Shown piece after piece: positions 27,253-36,632 of a stretch of DNA of 64,000 nt. The translations under genes were made by a program, and so were the position numbers. The first letter of the stretch is position 1. Each line of letters starts with the position of its first letter. The DNA comes from an uncultured Psychroserpens sp. (GTDB taxonomy: Bacteria; Bacteroidota; Bacteroidia; Flavobacteriales; Flavobacteriaceae): the NCBI RefSeq assembly GCF_947501425.1, contig NZ_CANMVN010000001.1:372001-436000 (forward strand), given 5' to 3'. The notes beneath the pieces were generated by a model. That model had not been told where the DNA came from. It did no database searches and worked only from the letters and a program-made list of their open reading frames with translations.

Positions 27253-29730
27253 ATGTATGTAGTAAAAAGAGACGGAAGAAAAGAGCCGATAATGTTCGAC
27301 AAAATTACGGCGAGAGTTCGTAAATTATGTTATGGACTTAATGAACTTGTAGATCCAATTAAAGTGGCTATGCGAGTTATTGATGGTTTATATGATGGTG
27401 TAACCACAAGTGAACTGGATAATTTAGCAGCAGAGCAAGCAGCAACAATGACGACTGCTCATCCAGATTATGCAAGATTGGCAGCACGTATTTCTGTATC
27501 TAACTTACACAAAAACACTAAAAAGACCTTTAGTGAGGTCATGACAGATCTCTATACATATGTCAACCCGAGAACTAATAAAAAAGCACCATTATTAAGT
27601 GATGAAGTGTATAAAGTCATCATGGATAATAAAGATAAATTAGATTCTTCTATTATCTATAACCGCGATTTTGGATATGATTACTTTGGATTTAAAACTC
27701 TAGAACGCTCATACCTTTTAAAATTAAATGGAAAAATTGCTGAACGTCCACAACATATGTTAATGAGAGTATCTATTGGTATTCACCTTAACGATCTGGA
27801 TGCTGCAATTGAGACGTATGAGTTAATGTCTAAAAAATACTTTACACACGCTACACCTACATTATTTAACTCTGGTACTCCAAAACCTCAGATGTCATCT
27901 TGTTTCTTATTAACTATGAAAGATGATAGTATTGATGGTATTTACGATACATTAAAGCAAACAGCAAAAATCTCACAATCTGCAGGTGGAATAGGATTAT
28001 CTATCCATAATATTCGTGCTACAGGAAGTTATATCGCTGGAACAAACGGAACAAGTAATGGTATTGTGCCAATGCTAAAAGTATTTAATGATACTGCACG
28101 TTATGTAGATCAAGGTGGAGGAAAACGTAAAGGAAGCTTCGCTATGTACATAGAACCATGGCATGCAGATATCATGAGTTTCTTAGACCTTAAGAAAAAC
28201 CATGGTGCCGAAGAATTACGTGCTCGTGACCTGTTCTACGCGATGTGGATGCCAGATCTATTCATGAAACGTGTTCAGGAAGATGGACAATGGACTTTAA
28301 TGTGTCCTAACGAATGTCCAGGATTATGCGATGTGCACAGTGAAGAATTTGAAGCACTATACACTAAATACGAAGAACAAGGTAAAGGACGTAAATCAAT
28401 TAAAGCACGTGAGCTTTGGGAGAAAATCTTAGAGTCTCAAATTGAAACAGGAACGCCTTACATGTTGTACAAAGATGCAGCTAACCGTAAGTCGAATCAG
28501 AAAAATTTAGGAACCATCCGTTCTTCAAATTTATGTACTGAGATCATGGAGTACACCTCTAAAGATGAGGTAGCGGTTTGTAACCTGGCGTCAATTGCAT
28601 TACCAATGTTTGTTAAAAATGGTGAGTTTGATCATAAAGAGTTATTTAGAATCACAAAGCGTGTGACTAAAAACTTAAACAGAGTTATCGACAGAAATTA
28701 CTATCCTGTTAAAGAAGCTGAAAACTCAAATTTCCGTCACAGACCAGTTGGTTTAGGTGTGCAAGGATTAGCTGATACCTTTATCAAACTGCGACTACCA
28801 TTTACTAGTGATGATGCTAAAAAATTAAACCAAGATATTTTTGAAACCTTATACTATGCTGCTGTAACTGCAAGTATGGAAGAGGCTAAAGCAGATGGTC
28901 CTTACGAATCTTATGAAGGATCTCCAATTAGTCAAGGTGAGTTCCAGCATAACCTTTGGGGAATTAAAGATGAAGAATTAAGCGGACTTTGGGATTGGGC
29001 TAAACTACGTAAGCAAGTTGCAAAACATGGTGTGCGTAACTCATTATTAGTAGCGCCAATGCCAACAGCATCAACATCACAAATTCTTGGAAATAACGAA
29101 TGCTTCGAGCCTTACACCTCTAACATTTATACACGTCGTGTATTATCTGGTGAGTTTATTGTAGTGAACAAGCATTTATTAGAAGATCTTGTAGACCTCG
29201 GGCTTTGGGATGAAAATCTTAAGAATGAGATCATGCGTGCAAACGGATCTATCCAACATGTAGATGCTATCCCACAGGATATTAAAGAGCTTTACAAAAC
29301 CGTTTGGGAGTTAAGTATGAAAGATATTATTGATATGTCTCGTCACAGAGGATATTTCATTGATCAGTCGCAGTCGCTCAACCTATTTATGGAAGGTGCT
29401 ACTATGGCTAAACTAACTTCAATGCATTTCTATGCATGGAAGAGCGGATTAAAAACAGGAATGTACTACTTACGTACAAAGAGTGCCGTAGATGCTAAAA
29501 AAGTAACAATTGCCAATACGTCAAAAGCACAACCTGTAGCTAAAACTCAGGAAACTGTAGTTGAAAACGTGGCTCAGAAACAGCAAAAAGCTGCAGAAAC
29601 AGCTGCAAAATTTGCAAAACAAACTACAGACAAAGTAGAAGTAGAACCCATGAGTCCTGAAGAAATGAAAGCATTAATTGCTCAGGCTAAAGAAGCCGAA
29701 GGTGATGATTGCCTGATGTGTGGTTCTTAA
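27253..29730 (+). CDS. nrdA: Ribonucleoside-diphosphate reductase, alpha subunit (class Ia)
   Basis: Reduces NDPs to dNDPs. 825 residues: an N-terminal ATP-cone (1-95, [17 protein letters not shown]), which provides dATP feedback, then the barrel with the first active Cys in [10 protein letters not shown] near residue 217, NLCTEI near 430 with the second Cys, and the catalytic N-x-C-x-E equivalents. The C-terminal redox tail ends DDCLMCGS, after a roughly 80-residue Ala/Lys/Glu linker ([20 protein letters not shown]). Paired with nrdB; terminator follows. Confidence 0.97.
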   Translation: MYVVKRDGRKEPIMFDKITARVRKLCYGLNELVDPIKVAMRVIDGLYDGVTTSELDNLAAEQAATMTTAHPDYARLAARISVSNLHKNTKKTFSEVMTDLYTYVNPRTNKKAPLLSDEVYKVIMDNKDKLDSSIIYNRDFGYDYFGFKTLERSYLLKLNGKIAERPQHMLMRVSIGIHLNDLDAAIETYELMSKKYFTHATPTLFNSGTPKPQMSSCFLLTMKDDSIDGIYDTLKQTAKISQSAGGIGLSIHNIRATGSYIAGTNGTSNGIVPMLKVFNDTARYVDQGGGKRKGSFAMYIEPWHADIMSFLDLKKNHGAEELRARDLFYAMWMPDLFMKRVQEDGQWTLMCPNECPGLCDVHSEEFEALYTKYEEQGKGRKSIKARELWEKILESQIETGTPYMLYKDAANRKSNQKNLGTIRSSNLCTEIMEYTSKDEVAVCNLASIALPMFVKNGEFDHKELFRITKRVTKNLNRVIDRNYYPVKEAENSNFRHRPVGLGVQGLADTFIKLRLPFTSDDAKKLNQDIFETLYYAAVTASMEEAKADGPYESYEGSPISQGEFQHNLWGIKDEELSGLWDWAKLRKQVAKHGVRNSLLVAPMPTASTSQILGNNECFEPYTSNIYTRRVLSGEFIVVNKHLLEDLVDLGLWDENLKNEIMRANGSIQHVDAIPQDIKELYKTVWELSMKDIIDMSRHRGYFIDQSQSLNLFMEGATMAKLTSMHFYAWKSGLKTGMYYLRTKSAVDAKKVTIANTSKAQPVAKTQETVVENVAQKQQKAAETAAKFAKQTTDKVEVEPMSPEEMKALIAQAKEAEGDDCLMCGS

Positions 29731-29746
29731 TAATTAAGTGTTATAT

Positions 29747-29787
29747 GTAAAAAGCCTCTCAATAGAATTATTGGGAGGCTTTTTTTG
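29747..29787 (+). terminator. Terminator after nrdA
   Basis: A 16-bp stem AAAAAGCCTCTCAATA / TATTGGGAGGCTTTTT (one T-G pair) with a T-run, 17 bases past the stop. Confidence 0.85.
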
Positions 29788-29812
29788 TTGAATAGATTGA
29801 GAATGTTTTTAT

Positions 29813-29851
29813 TTTACATTAAATTTACATTGCGTTAAACTTCTATTAACA
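29813..29851 (+). promoter_or_regulatory. Pho-box-like array upstream of the Na/Pi cotransporter
   Basis: Four hexamers at exact 11-bp steps: TTTACA (29813), TTTACA (29824), TTAAAC (29835), TTAACA (29846). The spacing and sequence are those of PhoB/PhoP-type boxes. The last ends four bases before the ATG, too close for an ordinary activated promoter, and I see no TAnnTTTG box here, so the mode of action is unclear. Confidence 0.5.
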
Positions 29852-29855
29852 CTTA

Positions 29856-31613
29856 ATGACTTACGGTCTTTACGATATTTTACAGCTTATAGGCGCTTTA
29901 GGTTTATTCCTTTTTGGAATGAAGGTGATGAGTGATGCCTTGCTGAAATTAGCAGGAAACAAACTACGATCTATTTTAGCATCCATGACCTCCAATCGTG
30001 TATTTGGAGTGATTACAGGATTTTTTATCACCTCAGTTATTCAATCCTCTTCGGCTACTACCTTAATGGTGGTAAGCTTTTCTAATGCAGGTTTATTGAC
30101 ACTTGTTGAATCTATTAGTGTCATCATGGGAGCTAACATAGGAACGACGATTACAGCCTGGCTTATTACAATTCTAGGATTTAAAGTGAGTATGAGTACC
30201 ATGGCATTGCCTTTAGTTGGATTTGGGTTCTTATTTACATTCTCTAAGAAAAAGAACCTTGGTCATTGGGGAAACTTCATCATTGGATTTGCACTGCTTT
30301 TTATTGGTCTTCAGTTTTTAAAAGATGCCATGCCTGATATAAAAAGTAACCCTGAACTCCTTGAATTTTTAAGTCGCTATACTGATCTCGGATTTTTATC
30401 CGTGTTATTATTCTTATTAATTGGTACCATACTAACTGTAGTCATCCAGTCGTCGAGCGCCACAATGGCCTTGACCTTAATCATGACTGCTGAAGGATGG
30501 ATTCCTTTCGAATTAGCTGCAGCTATGGTATTAGGTGAAAATATTGGTACAACCATAACTGCAAATTTAGCAGCATTGGTAGCGAGTTTTAAAGCGAAAC
30601 GAACAGCAAGAGCCCATTTGGTGTTTAATATCATAGGTGTTATTTGGGTGCTTATTCTTTTTTATCCTTTTTTACGATTTGTAGGATGGCTAAGTGAAGC
30701 CTTAGGCTCAGAATCACCATATGTAACAGCTGCAGCAATTCCAGTAGCCATATCCTTATTCCATACCGCATTTAATATCATCAATACCTTTGTGTTGATA
30801 TGGTTTATCAAACCTATTGCACATTTGGTAGAGAAAATAGTACCAGAACGTATAGAGTCAGAGTTACAGGTGGATGAACCAAAATTTATAACAAAAGATG
30901 TTTTAAAATATCCTGAAACTGCGATTTCTGCGCTTCAAAATGAATCAAAATATTTATTTAAAAAGACCATTTTTGAAATTGTTGCACATGCTTTAAATAT
31001 CCATAGAACAGACATCAAGTCTGATGAGAAACTCAAAAGAGTCATTAAAAAATCGAATGTACTTTTTGATCTCAATGTTCGTGAGGAATATATCAGAAAA
31101 GTAAAAAGTATTTACGGACAGATCATTAGTTATGCTACGAAAGCTCAAAGTGGGCTTGATTTAACCGAACAACAAAATGGACAGATTAGTCAGGTTAAAG
31201 TGGCTAATCGGAAAATGGTTGAGATCATTAGAGATGTGAGTGAATTAAGTCGAAATATTACCTTGTATCTCAATTCTGATAATAAGCATATCAAGAAAGA
31301 GTATAATAAGTTGCGTAAGCGAGTAGCAAAAGTATTGCGAGTTATTCATTTGTTCAGAACTGAAAAAGATAATGAGTCGTATTATAAAACCCTAAAAAAA
31401 CTAGAACAGGAGGCACGAGCTAATAAATACAGAGACAACTTAGAGCTTGATGCTATCATAAGAAAAGATCTCATTACAGTTGATATGGCGTCCTCACTCG
31501 TGAATGATACCGATAATGTGAATGATATCATCAAAAACTTAATTAGTGTAGCAGCATTGCTCTATGGTAAAAAAGATACGCTGTTAGAAAATGGAAACTC
31601 GCCTAATTCGTAA
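29856..31613 (+). CDS. Na+/phosphate cotransporter (NptA/PNaS family) with PhoU-like tail
   Basis: 585 residues. The transport half has two inverted repeats with the QSSSATT signature (IQSSSATTLMVVSF near residue 62, IQSSSATMALTLIM near 197) and the ANIGTTITA/ ENIGTTITA segments that follow each. About eight helices end near 330. The C-terminal 230 residues are soluble helices resembling PhoU. It imports phosphate with sodium at the inner membrane. The gene is preceded by four in-register TTAACA-like hexamers. Its end overlaps the convergent DUF6503 gene by 11 bases. Confidence 0.93.
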   Translation: MTYGLYDILQLIGALGLFLFGMKVMSDALLKLAGNKLRSILASMTSNRVFGVITGFFITSVIQSSSATTLMVVSFSNAGLLTLVESISVIMGANIGTTITAWLITILGFKVSMSTMALPLVGFGFLFTFSKKKNLGHWGNFIIGFALLFIGLQFLKDAMPDIKSNPELLEFLSRYTDLGFLSVLLFLLIGTILTVVIQSSSATMALTLIMTAEGWIPFELAAAMVLGENIGTTITANLAALVASFKAKRTARAHLVFNIIGVIWVLILFYPFLRFVGWLSEALGSESPYVTAAAIPVAISLFHTAFNIINTFVLIWFIKPIAHLVEKIVPERIESELQVDEPKFITKDVLKYPETAISALQNESKYLFKKTIFEIVAHALNIHRTDIKSDEKLKRVIKKSNVLFDLNVREEYIRKVKSIYGQIISYATKAQSGLDLTEQQNGQISQVKVANRKMVEIIRDVSELSRNITLYLNSDNKHIKKEYNKLRKRVAKVLRVIHLFRTEKDNESYYKTLKKLEQEARANKYRDNLELDAIIRKDLITVDMASSLVNDTDNVNDIIKNLISVAALLYGKKDTLLENGNSPNS

Positions 31614-32325
31614 GCGTGTCGGTTCCTAAATAGCCATCATCTTTATTGTAATACCAGGCTCTTATTTTTGGCATTTTTATACCATTGATCGTCGTGGTTT
31701 CCGATAACAGAATATACTCTCCAGAATCTGGTTGAATTGCTCCATTCTCATCAGTTTTAAAAAACTGATAGATTTCCATAGCATAGGTTTCAGGATCAAA
31801 ATAGAAGAACCAGACATCGCTACCTGTGGTTTTATCGTATGAGGCTTTAAGTACGAGATAGTCTTTTCCTTTAAAAGTTTTGCGTTCTACGTTGTTATCA
31901 ATAATAGTTCCCGGATCTTTTAATTTCATAGGTAATCCATAAAGGTAGGTGTAGTAATTTTTATAAAGCGTTGCTCTTTCTTTAGTGAGATTGTATTGCT
32001 TGATCTCTTGGTCTGAAGGCTGATCATTTCCAAAGAGCCCTCTAGTGAACGTAGATTTATCTAAAGTTAATGTCGTGGTCACAGAATCACGAGTGGCTTT
32101 AACCTGAAAAAATTCTTTCGGTAAGTTGATGGTGATATGACTGTCGCGAGTAGAATTATTAGGCGTACTCATAGTCACAAATAGCTCTCCATTAAATGTT
32201 GACCAATTTTGATTTGGATCGTGGTGTTTGATCGCTTTTTCAAGAAGCGCATTGCCAGTTAGATCCTGAGCAATGACAAACTGAAAACTGATAAGACCAA
32301 TAATAACCGTTGCTAGAATTTTCAT
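31603..32325 (-). CDS. DUF6503 family exported protein
   Basis: 240 residues from the ATG at 32325, giving signal peptide MKILATVIIGLISFQFVIAQ. The mature protein has LLEKAIKHHDPNQNWSTFNGEL and SDVWFFYFDPETYAMEIYQF, with the beta-strand pattern of LolA/outer-membrane-lipoprotein-sorting-like folds; the DUF6503 assignment is from memory of flavobacterial homologues. Function unknown. Convergent with, and overlapping, the Na/Pi gene. Confidence 0.75.
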   Translation of the reverse strand: MKILATVIIGLISFQFVIAQDLTGNALLEKAIKHHDPNQNWSTFNGELFVTMSTPNNSTRDSHITINLPKEFFQVKATRDSVTTTLTLDKSTFTRGLFGNDQPSDQEIKQYNLTKERATLYKNYYTYLYGLPMKLKDPGTIIDNNVERKTFKGKDYLVLKASYDKTTGSDVWFFYFDPETYAMEIYQFFKTDENGAIQPDSGEYILLSETTTINGIKMPKIRAWYYNKDDGYLGTDTLTN

Positions 32326-32356
32326 AGAGATCAATTTAGAACACGAAGTTACACTA

Positions 32357-32385
32357 TTTGATTTAATTGGAGAATGTTATATTTG
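32357..32385 (+). promoter_or_regulatory. Promoter of the RDD gene
   Basis: TTTG (32357-32360), a 17-base spacer, then TATATTTG (32378-32385), an exact TAnnTTTG box. It lies within the first codons of the longest open frame and so shows that translation starts downstream, at 32412. Confidence 0.65.
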
Positions 32386-32411
32386 GGACTCGACTTACTG
32401 ATCTACTACTT

Positions 32412-32915
32412 ATGAATCAAATTAAATACACTGTTGGCAAAGATGTCTTAGCGACTAAAGGGCTTCGTTTTGCAAATTATATTATTGATTACCTCCTTCA
32501 ATTTGGATTAGGTTTTGCTATCGGATTTGTACTTGGTATCATCGCTGAAATGACTGGAAATTATGGATTGATTGAATTTTTATTTGAATCCGGAACCATT
32601 ATGGATTGGATCTTTGGCTACATTGTGATGTTGATTTATTACACAACTTTTGAAACCTTAACTGGCCGTTCTATTGGAAAATTTATAACCAATACAAAAG
32701 TGGTTCTACATGATGGCTCAGATCCTACGTTTAATGAAATTTTGGTACGTTCTTTATGCCGTATGATTCCATTTAATGCATTTTCATTTTTGGGTGAAGA
32801 TGGAAAAGGATGGCATGATTCAATATCTAAAACGTATGTTGTACATGTTGAAAAATTTAAAGCGAAAAAAGAAACTTTGGAAGGTTTAGAAGAGATAGGT
32901 AGAATAGGAGAATAA
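32412..32915 (+). CDS. RDD family membrane protein
   Basis: 167 residues. GLRFANYIIDYLLQFGLGFAIG near residue 14 holds the R and D of the RDD domain (RFxNYxID), and TGRSIGKFITNTKVV near 95 and VRSLCRMIPFNAFSF near 118 are the other conserved blocks. Three helices. RDD proteins are of unclear role, some acting in Na+/H+ antiport. Start set by the promoter at 32357-32385; the TTG 45 bases upstream is inside it. The chrA gene follows after 11 bases. Confidence 0.88.
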   Translation: MNQIKYTVGKDVLATKGLRFANYIIDYLLQFGLGFAIGFVLGIIAEMTGNYGLIEFLFESGTIMDWIFGYIVMLIYYTTFETLTGRSIGKFITNTKVVLHDGSDPTFNEILVRSLCRMIPFNAFSFLGEDGKGWHDSISKTYVVHVEKFKAKKETLEGLEEIGRIGE

Positions 32916-32926
32916 CAGAAAGTAAA

Positions 32927-34060
32927 ATGTCATTACAAAATAAAAGATTAAAAGAAGTTGCTTTAGTTTTTTTTAAATTGGGTTGTTTCGCTTTTGGTGG
33001 CCCAGCAGCTCATATAGCAATGATGGATGATGAAATTATCGCAAAGCGAAAATGGATGTCCAGAGAACATTTTCTGGATCTTATGGGTGCAACCAATTTA
33101 ATTCCAGGGCCAAATTCAACCGAAATGACCATGCATTGTGGTTTTGAGTATGCAGGTAAAAAAGGGCTTTTTGTAGCAGGTATATGTTTTATTTTTCCAG
33201 CAACAGTTATTACTGCAATCCTGGCGTATCTCTATGTTAAATATGGAAACTTACCCGAAGTAGAGCCTTTTATTTTTGGAATTAAACCTGCAGTACTTGC
33301 AATTATTGCCTCAGCTATATTGAAGTTAGGTGAAAAAGCTGTAAAAAGTAATGAGTTAATTGTACTAGGGGTTTTGGTTTTAACTGCTAGCTTGTTAGGT
33401 ATCAATGAAATTTTAGTACTGTTTTCAGCAGGTATTATAGGAGTTATCTACTTTCAAACAAAGTCTAAATTTAAATCACGTTTAAATAGTTTCAACCCTT
33501 TAATTGGTTTGACAATTTTTAATAGCGTATTGACCAAGGTGTCCAGTGTAAAAATATTTTTGGTATTCTTAAAAGTTGGCGCAATATTATACGGAAGTGG
33601 TTATGTGTTATTTGCATTTTTAGATGCTGAATTGGTGTCAAGAGGTTGGCTTACAAGAGCAGAACTTATTGATGCTATAGCTGTTGGACAATTCACTCCT
33701 GGTCCCATATTATCAACATCAACATTTATTGGATACCAGCTATCTGGTTTTACTGGAGCTCTGGCAGCAACAGCGGGAATATTTTTACCATCATTTTTAT
33801 TTGTTTTGATTTTGAACCCCTTCATCCCTAGAATGAGACAATCTAAACTGTTCAGATATTTTCTGGATGCCGTTAATGTAGCAGCAGTAGCTTTAATGCT
33901 TGCGGTACTTTTTGTTATGTCCAAAGAAACATTAGTGAATTGGCAATCTGTAGCAGTTGCTCTGGTGTCTGTCTACTTAGTATTCGGAACTAAACTAAGT
34001 TCTATTTGGACGATTGTAGTAGGTTCAGTTCTGGGATATATTTTGATTAGCTCATTTTGA
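32927..34060 (+). CDS. chrA: ChrA family chromate transporter
   Basis: 377 residues, two homologous halves of about six helices each. FFKLGCFAFGGPAAHIAMMDDEI near residue 15 and MGATNLIPGPNSTEMTMHCGF near 50 are the first-half CHR motifs; the second half has GSGYVLFAFLDAEL and DAIAVGQFTPGPILSTSTFIGYQ. Family members expel chromate, a sulfate analogue; the real substrate here may be another oxyanion. It is co-transcribed with the RDD gene. Confidence 0.92.
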   Translation: MSLQNKRLKEVALVFFKLGCFAFGGPAAHIAMMDDEIIAKRKWMSREHFLDLMGATNLIPGPNSTEMTMHCGFEYAGKKGLFVAGICFIFPATVITAILAYLYVKYGNLPEVEPFIFGIKPAVLAIIASAILKLGEKAVKSNELIVLGVLVLTASLLGINEILVLFSAGIIGVIYFQTKSKFKSRLNSFNPLIGLTIFNSVLTKVSSVKIFLVFLKVGAILYGSGYVLFAFLDAELVSRGWLTRAELIDAIAVGQFTPGPILSTSTFIGYQLSGFTGALAATAGIFLPSFLFVLILNPFIPRMRQSKLFRYFLDAVNVAAVALMLAVLFVMSKETLVNWQSVAVALVSVYLVFGTKLSSIWTIVVGSVLGYILISSF

Positions 34061-34093
34061 ATATCATTCTTTAAGCGCCGAACTAATAGAGTA

Positions 34094-34123
34094 TAAAAAA
34101 AGCGACCATATGGTCGCTTTTTA
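34094..34123. terminator. Bidirectional terminator between chrA and the PiT gene
   Basis: AAAAAGCGACCATATGGTCGCTTTTT is nearly a perfect palindrome (AAAAAGCGACCA / TGGTCGCTTTTT) with T-runs on both sides, between two convergent genes. Confidence 0.85.
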
Positions 34124-34141
34124 AACGTATATTGATATGCT

Positions 34142-36553
34142 TTATTCAGTAGGCTTATTTGGCGCTGCTGACTCATCATTTGCATCAGTTGGTTCATCTG
34201 AATCTGGAGTCGTTGTCGTTGACTCATCACTTAAAGTCGCTGATTCTGATTTATTTTGAATAGCTGGCTCATCATTTGAATCAACAGATTCATTTACAGT
34301 TGCTGGTTCAACAGAACTGTCATGAGCACTGTGATACTCATCCAATAAACTCATTGTAGCATTCATTAGATCTTTAGTCTCCAGAAGAATACTAAAATAT
34401 AAAGTTGTATTCTTTGGGCTGGATTCTTCATTACGTGTGCGAGCTACCTGCGTTTGAATTTTTTCTTTCACTAAGTCATAAACCACTTTCTTTTCGTTTA
34501 GAATCGTCCCAATTTCTTCGAATGACTCAGATTTGAAGGCTTTTTCAGTATCGCTAAATAAAACTTCTAATTTATCATCGATTTGCTTTAACTCTTTGAT
34601 CTGACTCAGTTTTAATTTCTTGTGATTATTGTTGATGTGTTTATGACTCACTTTAGAAATATATTCTAAAGATTGAGACATATCCTGTAAATAGCCTAAT
34701 ATATTGATATAAAAGTTACTAGCACCAACACTTGACTCGTCAAGATTTTTAATGAAATAGAAAATGTTATCACGTAAAACATCAATTTCGTTAGATAGCT
34801 TCACAACTTGTTTTTTACTTTTATTTAGTATAGCTAAATCTTGTCTGGCAAGACCTACAATAGAGTTGGAGTAAATTCTATTTGTACGTTTAACAACTTT
34901 AGAAATATTTTTTGCACTTTGATGAATCACACCCTGTACAGAACTGATCTCTTCTGATGTTGTCAAACTATCTTCATCAACAACCTTATTAGATTTTTTC
35001 TTATGAGATGTGTAGTTTCTATATAATAAGATCACAGTTAATAGTAGTAAAATTGGAATAATTACACTTGGATTCCAGTTAATAAGAAAAACTACAGTAC
35101 CTGCCGCAATAAATGCTCCAATTGCAGTACCAAACCATCCACCAATCACATTTAATACACCAGCTACTCTGTAAACAGCACTTTCTCTTCCCCAAGCACG
35201 ATCGGCTAGAGAAGTACCCATAGCCACCATAAAAGTCACATAAGTAGTAGATAGTGGTAATTTCATTGATGTTGCAATAGCAATCAATACACCAGCTACC
35301 ATTAAGTTTACAGACGCTCTGATCATATCGAATGCAGGAGCCTGAATACTTTGATCTTTAGTCATAATAACATTAGGTTTCTCAAAGCTTTTACCTATAC
35401 TTTCTTGTACTGATTTTGGGATAATGATACTAAAATATTCAGATAATTGTGTTGTTCCTTTTACAACTGCTCTTGAAAGTCTATTTGGCTCAAATTTCTC
35501 GTGCGTGTCACCTTGACGAGACAAGCTAATTTCTGTTTCAGCAACTGTTTTAGCTTTCTTAGAAAACCAAAGCGTTACGACCATAATCGCACCAGCAATA
35601 AATAATAAGAAGGGTTCTGCTGGTACTTTTCTGTCAAGTACATCCATCGACATTGTGACGTCCATTCCACCAGCTACCCATGCTTCATAAGAATGATAAG
35701 CCGCCATAGGTACACCAATGAAGTTTACTAAATCATTACCAGAGAAAGCTAAAGCCAATCCAAAAGTACCAATAGCAATAACCACTAACAATACAGTTTT
35801 CTTTGTTATTTTTTCAAAAATAAAAGAGAATAAAGTCCAAAAAACAAAGCTTCCCAGTATGATGTATATTTCGTTACCTTCAAGAAGACCTTTAAGATCA
35901 CTGTAGTATGGTGTACCCTTAAGCCCTTTTAGAAATATAAAATAAGTAATAGCAGTTAATGCTACACCGCCAAATACTATTCCGAAATTTTTTATTTTAT
36001 TCTCATAATTAAAAGTGAAAATAAGTCTTGAAACCCATTGCACTAAAGCGCCTACCGTAAAAGCAATGAGTACAGATAAGAGAATACCACTGATGATTTT
36101 TGTAGCAGACTCTGTATCTATGTAGTTTGTCAAATCAGCAAACGATTGATCTTCCAAATGACTAATTTTTATCAATGCCATAACTACTGCAGCTCCCAAT
36201 AAATTGAATACAATAGAAACAGTTGTAGACGTTGGTAATCCCAGTGTGTTAAAGAAATCTAATAATAGAATATCTGTGATCATCACTGCCATAAAGATGA
36301 GCATGATTTCGCCAAACTCAAATTGCGCAGGTACAAAAATTCCTTTTCTAGCCACTTCCATCATTCCACTCGAGAATACAGCTCCAATGAAGATTCCTAA
36401 ACTAGCTACAATCATTATTGTTCTTAATGAAATTGCTTTAGAGCCAATAGCGGAGTTCAAGAAGTTGATTGCATCATTACTAACACCTACAACTATATCA
36501 GCTACAGCTAATACAGTAATGGCGATCAACATAAATAAGTAAATATTATCCAT
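34142..36553 (-). CDS. PiT-type inorganic phosphate transporter with PhoU-like domain and acidic tail
   Basis: 803 residues. The N-terminal two thirds is a PiT (PHO-4) permease: VGVSNDAINFLNSAIGSKAI near residue 22 and LGLPTSTTVSIVFNLLGAAV near 103, with the paired second half LPLSTTYVTFMVAMGTSLADRAWG near 425 and helices up to about 510. A cytosolic helical region (540-735) resembles PhoU. The last 60 residues are disordered repeats of DEP/DES units ending DESAAPNKPTE. It moves phosphate with a cation at the inner membrane. The porin gene lies 79 bases upstream, on the same strand. Confidence 0.92.
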   Translation of the reverse strand: MDNIYLFMLIAITVLAVADIVVGVSNDAINFLNSAIGSKAISLRTIMIVASLGIFIGAVFSSGMMEVARKGIFVPAQFEFGEIMLIFMAVMITDILLLDFFNTLGLPTSTTVSIVFNLLGAAVVMALIKISHLEDQSFADLTNYIDTESATKIISGILLSVLIAFTVGALVQWVSRLIFTFNYENKIKNFGIVFGGVALTAITYFIFLKGLKGTPYYSDLKGLLEGNEIYIILGSFVFWTLFSFIFEKITKKTVLLVVIAIGTFGLALAFSGNDLVNFIGVPMAAYHSYEAWVAGGMDVTMSMDVLDRKVPAEPFLLFIAGAIMVVTLWFSKKAKTVAETEISLSRQGDTHEKFEPNRLSRAVVKGTTQLSEYFSIIIPKSVQESIGKSFEKPNVIMTKDQSIQAPAFDMIRASVNLMVAGVLIAIATSMKLPLSTTYVTFMVAMGTSLADRAWGRESAVYRVAGVLNVIGGWFGTAIGAFIAAGTVVFLINWNPSVIIPILLLLTVILLYRNYTSHKKKSNKVVDEDSLTTSEEISSVQGVIHQSAKNISKVVKRTNRIYSNSIVGLARQDLAILNKSKKQVVKLSNEIDVLRDNIFYFIKNLDESSVGASNFYINILGYLQDMSQSLEYISKVSHKHINNNHKKLKLSQIKELKQIDDKLEVLFSDTEKAFKSESFEEIGTILNEKKVVYDLVKEKIQTQVARTRNEESSPKNTTLYFSILLETKDLMNATMSLLDEYHSAHDSSVEPATVNESVDSNDEPAIQNKSESATLSDESTTTTPDSDEPTDANDESAAPNKPTE

Positions 36554-36576
36554 AATTTTTAAATCTAAATAGTTTG

Positions 36577-36621
36577 CAAATATCTTTATACAATTTCGGT
36601 AGAACGTTACCTTATTGTTAT
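36577..36621 (-). promoter_or_regulatory. Possible promoter and weak Pho-like box of the PiT gene
   Basis: On the minus strand, ATAACA (36616-36621) and GTAACG (36605-36610) are 11 bp apart; the next register position (36594) is degenerate. Nine bases further is GATATTTG (36577-36584), one mismatch from TAnnTTTG. The geometry equals that at the beta-helix lipoprotein, but the sites are weak. Confidence 0.3.
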
Positions 36622-36632
36622 GTTTTTATTGC

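Noticed and set aside
32367-32411. TTG start extending the RDD protein by 15 codons
   Set aside because: The stretch contains the TATATTTG promoter box; the transcript starts after it.
36204-36542. 112-codon plus-strand frame opposite the PiT gene
   Set aside because: Shadow of the PiT transporter helices.
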